A program made the translations under genes and the position numbers. Shown here piece by piece: positions 1 to 4,669 of a DNA stretch of 6,276 nucleotides. The notes beneath the pieces are model-generated. The model was given only the letters and a program-made list of their open reading frames with translations, was not told the origin of the DNA and searched no databases. Every line of letters starts with the position of its first letter. Positions within the stretch are counted from its first letter, which is position 1. Origin of the DNA: Anaerolineales bacterium (lineage in GTDB: Bacteria; Chloroflexota; Anaerolineae; Promineifilales; Promineifilaceae); contig JAGQGA010000337.1 of the NCBI GenBank assembly GCA_020432595.1, forward strand, positions 1-6,276, written 5' to 3'.

Positions 1-174
1 CACCACGTCGTTGAGAATGTAGGCGAAGGCGTGGAAACCGAGGGCCACCAGCAGCAGCGGCCAAATATTGCCCCAGCCAAGCTGCGGGTTAACGGTGGCC
101 GCCCCCAGCAGCGGCAGCATCCCGCTGAAGCCAAAAAGGGCGAGGTGGAGGAAGCGGATGAGGGAGGGGAGCAT
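1..174 (-). CDS. UbiA-like prenyltransferase, N-terminal fragment (runs off left edge)
   Basis: Reading leftward from an ATG at 174 gives 58 codons without a stop up to the edge. The visible protein has two hydrophobic stretches, about residues 11-27 and 38-54, and ends in HAFAYILNDVV, where N55-D56 looks like the start of the Asp-rich NDxxD signature of the UbiA superfamily. Those are integral-membrane enzymes that transfer isoprenoid chains to quinone, heme, chlorin or other acceptors using Mg2+-bound prenyl diphosphate. The Asp-rich motif is cut by the window end, so the substrate cannot be assigned. No Shine-Dalgarno is evident before the ATG. The region just upstream is the GT-heptamer hairpin that follows the P450 gene, so the two genes may not share a transcript. 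Another polytopic membrane protein with a chance ND motif is possible. Confidence 0.6.
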   Translation of the reverse strand, partial: MLPSLIRFLHLALFGFSGMLPLLGAATVNPQLGWGNIWPLLLVALGFHAFAYILNDVV

Positions 175-196
175 GGGGGTGTGGAAGTGGGGAGCA

Positions 197-238
197 GGGT
201 GTGGGGTGTAGGGAGAATACGCCCTACTCCCCACACCC
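197..238. repeat. GT-heptamer hairpin between P450 and UbiA-like genes; possible bidirectional terminator
   Basis: Two 17-base arms, 197-213 and 222-238, are inverted repeats with one mismatch and an 8-base loop (214-221). Read on the minus strand from the P450 stop, the DNA breaks into heptamers starting GT: GTAGGGA, GTAGGGT, GTGGGGA, GTAGGGC. The plus strand also reads as heptamers (GTGGGGT, GTAGGGA). The P450 stop codon TAG (245-247) lies inside the first heptamer. G-runs are spaced as for a G-quadruplex on both strands (189-213 plus, 222-245 minus). There is no U-tract, so intrinsic termination is only an inference. Confidence 0.75.
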
Positions 239-244
239 TACTCC

Positions 245-1444
245 CTACAAAACAAGGTTCAGCCACTTCGGCCCGCGAAACAGCACGCCGGAGCGCCATT
301 CGATGGTTTCATCGGCCAGGGCCAGGGTGGGGAAGCGGGTGAAGAGGGTTTGCAGGGCGATTTTGCCTTCGAGCCGGGCGAGGTGCGCCCCCAGGCAAAA
401 ATGGATGCCGAGGCCAAAGCTGAGGTGGCGGCTGTCTTCGCGCTCAATGTCAAACTGATCGGGCTGGGCATATTGGCAGCCGTCCCGATTGGCCGAAGTG
501 ATGACGACGCGCACCAAGTCGCCGCGCCGGATGGGGTGGCCTTTGAAGACAAAATCTTGCCGCGCCCAGCGGGTGGTGGAGGTTTCTACGGGGCCGTCGT
601 AGCGCAGCAGTTCCTCAACGGCCGTTTCCCACAAATCCGGCCGCGCTTGCAATAAAGCCAACTGCTCTGGGTGCTGCAGCAGCGTCACCACCCCCATGCC
701 CAGCATATTGACCACCGTCTCATGCCCCGTCACCAGTAGCAGCACCACCATGCTCGCCCGTTCCGCCTCACTAAAGCGGTCGCCGCTTTCCTCCGCCTCC
801 ACCAGTGCCGTCAGCAAATCGTCGCGGGGGACTTGCTGCCGCTGGGCGCAGAGGGTGTTGATGTAGCCAATAAACGCATGGATATACTGCTTGCGCTGCC
901 GCCAGTTGATGCCGTGGCTGCCGGGGGCAATGACCGCCTTGCACCATTCCCGCACCTGCTCGCCGTCCGCCTCCGGCACGCCCAGCAGGTCGGTGATGAG
1001 CTGCATCGGCATGGGAAAGGCAAAATCGTTGATGTATTCCATCCGTCGCCGGGGCGCAACCCGATCCAGCAGGTCGTTTGTCACCTGCTGGATGCGCGGG
1101 ATCATGCTGTCAATGCGGCGGGGGGTGAACGCTTTGTTGACCAGCGACCGCAGCCGCGTGTGGTCGGGCGGGTCGGCAAAGAGCATGTTTTGGTTGATGA
1201 GGTCAAGTACGCTGCCGCTGCTGATGGGGTGGTTGTGGTCACCGGGGGCAAAGGCGTTGCGGGCGTTTTTGCCAATGCGCTCGTTGTCTTTGAGAATCTC
1301 CACCACGTCTTCGTGACGGGTGATGTACCAGATGGAACGGCCGTTTGGTGCCACATGAGCATAAATCGGTGCTTCCTCCCGCAACCGGGCAAAGGTTGGA
1401 TGCGGGTCAGCCTTGAAGGCGCGGCTAAAGAGGTCGTAATCCAC
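245..1444 (-). CDS. Cytochrome P450 (bacterial class I, CYP107-like)
   Basis: This is a soluble heme monooxygenase of about 399 residues, normal for bacterial P450s fed by ferredoxin/ferredoxin reductase. With the GTG start, visible motifs are: FADPPDHTRLR at about 89-99; the I-helix oxygen-activation motif TGHET at 239-243 (the family usually has A or G before GxET and T or S after it; here T and V); the K-helix ExxR as EELLR near 277-281; and the heme loop FGLGIHFCLG with Cys350 as thiolate ligand. There is no membrane anchor. The substrate cannot be read from sequence. The open frame begins with a TTG at 1471 just after an in-frame stop. I prefer the GTG at 1444 because the extra codons include three rare ATA codons and overlap a perfect TATAAT. 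No redox partner is encoded nearby. The stop codon falls in the downstream heptamer repeat. Confidence 0.95.
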   Translation of the reverse strand: MDYDLFSRAFKADPHPTFARLREEAPIYAHVAPNGRSIWYITRHEDVVEILKDNERIGKNARNAFAPGDHNHPISSGSVLDLINQNMLFADPPDHTRLRSLVNKAFTPRRIDSMIPRIQQVTNDLLDRVAPRRRMEYINDFAFPMPMQLITDLLGVPEADGEQVREWCKAVIAPGSHGINWRQRKQYIHAFIGYINTLCAQRQQVPRDDLLTALVEAEESGDRFSEAERASMVVLLLVTGHETVVNMLGMGVVTLLQHPEQLALLQARPDLWETAVEELLRYDGPVETSTTRWARQDFVFKGHPIRRGDLVRVVITSANRDGCQYAQPDQFDIEREDSRHLSFGLGIHFCLGAHLARLEGKIALQTLFTRFPTLALADETIEWRSGVLFRGPKWLNLVL

Positions 1445-1457
1445 GGCAGTTATCCAT

Positions 1458-1463
1458 ATTATA
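1458..1463 (-). promoter_or_regulatory. Candidate -10 box (TATAAT) for the P450 gene
   Basis: A perfect TATAAT on the minus strand lies 13 bases before the GTG at 1444, in a locally AT-rich patch of GC-rich DNA. Transcription would begin about 7 bases downstream of the box, leaving a very short leader. No convincing -35 is visible; TTAGAT at a 16-base spacing matches poorly. The box overlaps the alternative TTG-initiated reading frame, which argues against that start. Confidence 0.4.
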
Positions 1464-1501
1464 CCATCCAACGGTCAGAATCTAACATTGCTGTTTATTA
1501 G

Positions 1502-1565
1502 CCACAAGTGGCAAGTCTCTTTTGCCAACCAGACTTGCTACCTGCGACTTGTTACTTGCAGATAC
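1502..1565. repeat. GT-heptamer hairpin between HD-domain and P450 genes
   Basis: On the minus strand the sequence runs as heptamers GTAACAA, GTCGCAG, GTAGCAA, followed by GTCT. The opposite arm reads on the plus strand as GTGGCAA then GTCT. The core stem is the perfect 8-base pair 1511-1518 with 1531-1538 around a 12-base loop, extended outward with mismatches. The unit family (GTGGCAA/GTAACAA) is shared with the element at 5784-5860. It lies downstream of the HD gene, whose stop (1597-1599) is outside the clear heptamers, and upstream of the P450 promoter region. The remainder of the 152-base gap (about 1566-1596) has shorter TTGCAA-type echoes and nothing else I recognise. Confidence 0.65.
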
Positions 1566-1596
1566 AAGAATGCAAGTTTGCAACCTTGTTTGGCGG

Positions 1597-2148
1597 CTAG
1601 ATTACTGGTTCCTGCGTAAATATCCGCCGCACCATCGGCTCGAAAAAGGCCAGCGGCAGCGAATCATAGTTGGGGTCAAAACAATTTTGGTCATACTTTT
1701 CACAAAACTCAGCGCAATCGTCATACCAAGGATGGTCTTTATACGCATCCCGCGCATTACGATCCTCGCCGTAATGGTGGGCATAGTAGACCATTTGGAA
1801 CAGACCGTGGTATTTGACAATCCAGACAATGCGTTCGGGCAAATACGGCCGTAAAATCGCCGCCACCATCTCCCCGTGCGTGTACGGTGCCAGCACATCC
1901 CCAATGTCATGCAGCAGTGCCGCCACCACATACGCCTCATCCTGCCCATCCCGATAGGCTCGCGTGGCCGACTGCAGCGAATGCTCATACCGCGTCACCT
2001 GATACCCCGATAGCGACGTTTTCAACGCCTCCACCGCCGCCAGCAGCCGATCCGGCAGCGTTTCGTTGTACTGCTTTTCCAACCGCTGCAGCAGCAAATA
2101 ATCCTCCCGCGTTCCCTCCGCCATCTGCGTAAAACTCACCGTTTCCAT
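1597..2148 (-). CDS. HD-domain protein, COG4341/PhnZ-like (putative metal-dependent oxygenase or hydrolase)
   Basis: A soluble 183-residue protein with an HD-superfamily ligand pattern: H56 in the segment VTRYEHSLQ, H80-D81 in AALLHDIGD, H91, H114 in KYHG, and a late Asp (probably D153 in KYDQ). A set with H, HD, H, H and D is typical of two-metal HD proteins. The segment VTRYEHSLQ...AALLHDIGD resembles PhnZ, the diiron oxygenase that cleaves hydroxy-phosphonates, while the tail FDPNYDSLPLAFFEPMV is typical of COG4341 proteins usually annotated only as predicted HD phosphohydrolases. The frame could open with TTG at 2169, but the ATG at 2148 is preceded by a near-perfect AGGAGG, so I start there. 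It stands alone between two palindromic gaps, with no phosphonate genes beside it. HD fold: confident. Reaction: open. Confidence 0.88.
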   Translation of the reverse strand: METVSFTQMAEGTREDYLLLQRLEKQYNETLPDRLLAAVEALKTSLSGYQVTRYEHSLQSATRAYRDGQDEAYVVAALLHDIGDVLAPYTHGEMVAAILRPYLPERIVWIVKYHGLFQMVYYAHHYGEDRNARDAYKDHPWYDDCAEFCEKYDQNCFDPNYDSLPLAFFEPMVRRIFTQEPVI

Positions 2149-2152
2149 CTTT

Positions 2153-2158
2153 CCTCCT
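2153..2158 (-). promoter_or_regulatory. Strong Shine-Dalgarno (AGGAGG) of the HD-domain gene
   Basis: AGGAGG followed by AAAG precedes the ATG at 2148. It decides the start against the TTG seven codons upstream. It is the best ribosome-binding site in the window; most of the other starts here have none obvious. Confidence 0.8.
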
Positions 2159-2184
2159 AACCGGGACAAGCCAGAACCAAAAAC

Positions 2185-2294
2185 GTTACACAGAGTTTCA
2201 CGGAGAAGACACAGAGAGGCACAGAGGAAAAATGAATCGTTTTCCTTGCTTCCTCTGAGAAACTCTTTCCGATCTTTGTGTAACTCTGTGTTAC
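2185..2294. repeat. CACAGAG-type long imperfect palindrome downstream of the Fur-family gene
   Basis: The outer arms 2185-2201 and 2278-2294 are inverted repeats matching at 15 of 17 positions. An inner pair, 2220-2229 and 2250-2259, matches at 9 of 10 around a 20-base centre. The left half repeats the word CACAGAG three times with AGAG spacers. It fills most of the gap between the Fur-family stop (2332) and the HD start (2148). CACAGAG-rich intergenic palindromes occur scattered in several environmental bacterial genomes, as far as I recall. No transposase is present. It might end transcription of the metal operon, but there is no U-tract. Confidence 0.6.
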
Positions 2295-2331
2295 TGCCTG
2301 TCTTGCGTACAAGAATTTCATCGTTAAGGCA

Positions 2332-2763
2332 CTAGATTTGTATCCGGCAGGCCGCACACAGCCCATAAAATTCCACCAAATGCCCCTGAATTTGAAAATC
2401 AAATCGCTGACTGAGCAGCCTTTCCAGCTCTTCCAACCCACAATCAGCCACCTCCTGCACCTGGGCGCAGTTGGTGCAAATCAAGTGGTGATGGTGGCCG
2501 TTTTCCAGCAAAACATAGTGCGCCGCCCCTGTTCCCTGATAGACAGGGCGAATCAATCCCGTCTCACTGAGCAAATCCAGCGTGCGGTAAACAGTCATTC
2601 GCCCCACGCTGGGAGCCTGTTCCCGCACCATTTCCGCCAGCCCATCGGCACTAATATGACCGCCACACTGCACCAGCACCGCCAAAATAAGCTGCCGCGC
2701 CGCCGTCAGCCGATGGCCGCGCTCCTGCAAAGCCGCCTGCAAAACCTTGACCTGTTTATCCAT
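2332..2763 (-). CDS. zur: Fur-family metalloregulator, probably Zur
   Basis: A 143-residue cytosolic repressor of normal Fur/Zur length. The N-terminal winged helix carries RLTAARQLILAVL (about 18-30) and the recognition-helix region MTVYRTLDLL (56-65). The C-terminal dimerisation half has HHHH (90-93), CTNC (C96, C99) and CAAC (C136, C139); the two CxxC pairs form the structural zinc site of the family. Zur is chosen over Fur, Mur or PerR because the gene follows an Mn/Zn-type ABC transporter and starts 3 bases after the permease stop, so it is translated from the same message. The sensed metal is an inference; Mn2+ is the main alternative. The family normally represses uptake genes when metal is bound, so this order implies self-limiting expression of the operon. 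Start: ATG preceded by AGGGGGTG. Confidence 0.92.
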   Translation of the reverse strand: MDKQVKVLQAALQERGHRLTAARQLILAVLVQCGGHISADGLAEMVREQAPSVGRMTVYRTLDLLSETGLIRPVYQGTGAAHYVLLENGHHHHLICTNCAQVQEVADCGLEELERLLSQRFDFQIQGHLVEFYGLCAACRIQI

Positions 2764-2766
2764 TTG

Positions 2767-3594
2767 TCACCCCCTGCGCCATAAACCCCGCTGTGGCGCA
2801 AACAAAAAGGCCAGCACAAACAGCAGCGTTGTGACCAGCACCACCGCCGGGCCAGAAGCAATGTTGAGATAAAACGACAAATACAACCCGACAATCCCCG
2901 ATACAGCCCCAATCACTGCCGCCACCCCCATCATGGGGGCCAAACGCCGCGTCAGCAGGGAGGCGGTGGCGGCAGGCGTGACCAACATGGCGACCATGAG
3001 GGCAATGCCCACCACTTGCAGGGCAACGACGATGGTAATGGCGATGAGGACAAGCAGCAGGTAGCGCAAAAATTCGGCTGGGAGCCGCAGCGTGACTGCG
3101 AGCGTGGGGTCAAAGGAGATGACAAGAAACTCTTTGTAAAAGAGCAAAATGGTGAGCAGCACCACAATACCTAATCCCAATGTGACCCACAAATCGGTGG
3201 CCGACACGCCCAGCAGGTTGCCAAAGAGGAAGTGCGCCAGATCCACGGTGTAGTTGCCGGTGGCGGAAAGCAGGGCAACGCCCAGGGCAAAGGTTCCGGC
3301 AAAGATCACGCCGATGGCGGTGTCTTCTTTGACCACGCCCTGGCTGCTGAGAGCACCAATGCCAACGGCCGTTAATATTCCCATCACCAACGCCCCCAAC
3401 GCCAGCGGCCAGCCCAGCAAAAACGCCACCACCACCCCCGGCAAAATCGTGTGCGCCAGGGCATCGCCAAAAAAGGCCATGCCGCGCAGCACCACATACG
3501 TCCCCAACACCGAGCAAACCACCCCGACAATAATCGAAGCCAGCAGCCCGCGCACGATGAAGCTGTAGCTCAAGGGTTCCAGTAACCAGTCCAT
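2767..3594 (-). CDS. znuB: Metal ABC transporter permease, ABC-3 family (ZnuB/MntB/AdcB-like)
   Basis: A 275-residue polytopic inner-membrane protein, the usual length for the ABC-3 family of zinc/manganese/iron importers. About eight hydrophobic segments are visible. Family hallmarks are GTYVVLRGMAFFGDALAHT (31-49), the KEDTAIGVIF segment (89-98), FGNLLGV (124-130), KEFLVISFDPTLA (154-166) and GIALMVAMLVTPAATAS (196-212). It would form the homodimeric channel driven by the ATPase encoded upstream (3645-4466). The gap between the two is 50 bases and is filled by the GTAATCR heptamer hairpin. The ATG at 3594 lacks a clear Shine-Dalgarno. Zn2+ versus Mn2+ cannot be settled from the permease, so the symbol is only by analogy. 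Confidence 0.93.
   Translation of the reverse strand: MDWLLEPLSYSFIVRGLLASIIVGVVCSVLGTYVVLRGMAFFGDALAHTILPGVVVAFLLGWPLALGALVMGILTAVGIGALSSQGVVKEDTAIGVIFAGTFALGVALLSATGNYTVDLAHFLFGNLLGVSATDLWVTLGLGIVVLLTILLFYKEFLVISFDPTLAVTLRLPAEFLRYLLLVLIAITIVVALQVVGIALMVAMLVTPAATASLLTRRLAPMMGVAAVIGAVSGIVGLYLSFYLNIASGPAVVLVTTLLFVLAFLFAPQRGLWRRG
2768..2775 (-). promoter_or_regulatory. Ribosome-binding site of the Fur-family gene, embedded in the permease stop
   Basis: AGGGGGTG lies 4 bases before the ATG at 2763 and its last two bases belong to the TGA stop of the permease (2767-2769). The arrangement is typical of translational coupling between consecutive operon genes. Confidence 0.6.
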
Positions 3595-3600
3595 TATGTT

Positions 3601-3663
3601 GGTAATCGGTAATCAGTAATCAGTAATCAGTGAGTTTGCACTGATTACCGATTACCGATTACT
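3601..3663. repeat. GTAATCR heptamer hairpin between ABC ATPase and permease
   Basis: The left arm has four heptamer units (two GGTAATC, then two AGTAATC) and ends AGTG at 3632. The right arm (3639-3663) has three units in inverse orientation. Arms 3608-3632 and 3639-3663 match at 22 of 25 positions, the three differences all being A/G at unit boundaries, around the loop AGTTTG. The repeat extends into the ATPase frame and encodes its last residues and stop codon. Because it lies inside an operon it may attenuate or process the transcript rather than end it. It begins 6 bases before the permease ATG and could affect translation start there. Confidence 0.85.
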
Positions 3664-4466
3664 GTTCTTCCTCCATATGCTTCTAGCAAAAAATGGGGTT
3701 GCAAAACGGCCGTTGCTGCCCCAAACGCCACCACCCGCTTGTTCAGCAGCAGCACCTTGTCAAACCGCTCCGCCGCCAAATTCAGATCATGGGTAGCCAC
3801 CACTACCGTCACCCCATCCGGTCGCACACTGTCCAAAATCTCAAACAACGCCTCCTGGCTGGGCAAATCCAGCCCCGTCAGCGGCTCATCCAGCAGCAGC
3901 AGCGACGCTTCCTGCGCCAAAGCGCGGGCAATAAACACCCGCTGCTGCTGCCCGCCCGACAGTTCACCAATTTGCCGCTTGGCGAAATGTGCCGCCCCCA
4001 CCCGCGCCAAACTAGCGGCCACAATCTCCCGGTCGCGGCGGGCAGGCCAGCGAAACAGCCCAATTTGCCCCACCCGCCCCATCATCACCACATCCTCCAC
4101 CGTCACCGGAAATGACCAATCAATTTGGTTGCGCTGCGGCACATAGCCAATGCAAATATGACCAGCCGGGCCGTGACCATAGACCGTTACCATGCCTTCT
4201 GTGGGTTTCACCGTCCCAACAATCAGCTTAAACAGGGTGCTTTTGCCCGCCCCATTTGGCCCTACTACGGCAATCCGCTGCCCGGCTTCCACCGTGAAAT
4301 CTACCTCGCGCAGGGCATAATCGGCTCCATCTGCGGGACGGGGCTGGCGGGTAGCTCCATGCACCCCGGCCGCATAGGCCACCGAAACGTTTTGCAAGGC
4401 CAACGTGGGAGCCGTTGGCTCATGCACTACGTCCCGCGATTTCATTAAGCTCATCACAACATTCAT
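3645..4466 (-). CDS. znuC: Metal ABC transporter ATP-binding protein (ZnuC/MntB-like)
   Basis: A 273-residue cytosolic ATPase of a Mn/Zn importer. Motifs in order: Walker A GPNGAGKST (69-77); Q-loop in the segment GYVPQRNQIDWSFPVTVEDV (107-126), whose DWSFPVTVEDV wording is characteristic of manganese/zinc ABC ATPases; signature LSGGQ (169-173); Walker B LLLLDEP (189-195) with catalytic E194; D-loop; H-loop H226 in ATHD. An extra stretch of roughly 16 residues, rich in G, A, R and P (about 33-48), sits between the first strand and ALREV, where related proteins go almost directly. The last residues (VIGNR) and the TAA come from the heptamer repeat. ATG codons at 4454 and 4445 are alternative starts; none has a good Shine-Dalgarno. 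No periplasmic or lipoprotein binding protein gene adjoins it. Confidence 0.94.
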   Translation of the reverse strand: MNVVMSLMKSRDVVHEPTAPTLALQNVSVAYAAGVHGATRQPRPADGADYALREVDFTVEAGQRIAVVGPNGAGKSTLFKLIVGTVKPTEGMVTVYGHGPAGHICIGYVPQRNQIDWSFPVTVEDVVMMGRVGQIGLFRWPARRDREIVAASLARVGAAHFAKRQIGELSGGQQQRVFIARALAQEASLLLLDEPLTGLDLPSQEALFEILDSVRPDGVTVVVATHDLNLAAERFDKVLLLNKRVVAFGAATAVLQPHFLLEAYGGRTVIGNR

Positions 4467-4522
4467 ATTGATTTTGTAACTATTCAGGGCTGACAGTCAC
4501 GAACCAGTTTTCGACCAAGACA

Positions 4523-4605
4523 TGTCATTTCGACGAGTCTTCGAGGAGAAATCCCGCTCCCTTTGCCTAGAAACATGGGATTTCTCGGAAGACCTCGAAA
4601 TGACA
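4523..4605. repeat. TGTCATTTCGA-type palindromic repeat (REP/MITE-like)
   Basis: The ends are an exact 11-base inverted repeat (TGTCATTTCGA at 4523-4533, its complement at 4595-4605). The arms continue inward with small bulges through GAGAAATCCC (left arm to 4555, right arm from 4577), giving a long hairpin with a centre of about 21 bases. The TCATTTCGA...GAGAAATC wording resembles a dispersed intergenic palindrome that I recall from several phyla. It occupies the leader or promoter region before the metal ABC operon. It encodes no transposase. If transcription starts to its right, the hairpin would be in the 5' leader. Confidence 0.75.
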
Positions 4606-4607
4606 CC

Positions 4608-4635
4608 CGTATAGTTATTTGATATTTTATACCAA
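4608..4635 (-). promoter_or_regulatory. Weak candidate promoter for the metal ABC operon
   Basis: In the AT-rich patch between the propeller terminator and the palindrome, TTGGTA (4630-4635) and TATACG (4608-4613) stand 16 bases apart on the minus strand, each 4 of 6 to the sigma-70 consensus. It is the only promoter-like pair I found there. It would give a leader of about 135 bases holding the palindrome. No clear Zur or Fur box is visible. Confidence 0.2.
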
Positions 4636-4642
4636 AAACTGA

Positions 4643-4669
4643 GTAGGACAATTTTGCAAATTGTCCTAC
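4643..4669 (-). terminator. Intrinsic terminator at the end of the propeller gene
   Basis: A perfect 12-base-pair stem (4643-4654 with 4658-4669) closes on a 3-base loop. On the minus strand it is followed by TCAG and five T residues. The TAG stop of the propeller gene (4666-4668) lies inside the stem. The stem is AT-rich near the loop, the tail is short and delayed by four bases, so it may be moderate in strength. Confidence 0.7.

Noticed and set aside
1..1444. P450 plus UbiA-like gene as a meroterpenoid or terpenoid biosynthetic cluster.
   Set aside because: There is no terpene synthase, ferredoxin or tailoring gene in view, the prenyltransferase is only a fragment, and a hairpin separates the two.
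833..1501. A long plus-strand open frame (222 codons) antisense to the P450 gene.
   Set aside because: It is antisense to a clear P450 with all its motifs and shows no family features; GC-rich genes commonly leave such antisense frames.
2157..2441. A minus-strand open frame of 94 codons crossing the Fur-family gene end and the CACAGAG repeat.
   Set aside because: It is out of frame with the Fur-type gene, half repeat-encoded, and has no ribosome-binding site or domain.
2767..2912. Possible fusion or frameshift between permease and regulator at their near-contact.
   Set aside because: The permease has a clean TGA, and the regulator has its own ribosome-binding site and ATG 3 bases on; both proteins are full length.
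3601..3663. Tandem GTAATCR units considered as a CRISPR array or as regulatory iterons.
   Set aside because: The period is 7 bases with no spacers, and the units form an inverted pair; this excludes CRISPR, and nothing indicates an origin.
4450..4478. AT-rich near-palindrome ACAA...TTGT around the ATPase start as a Zur/Fur box.
   Set aside because: Only about 6 of 9 arm positions match and it overlaps the start codon; it is too weak to call without a genome-wide motif.
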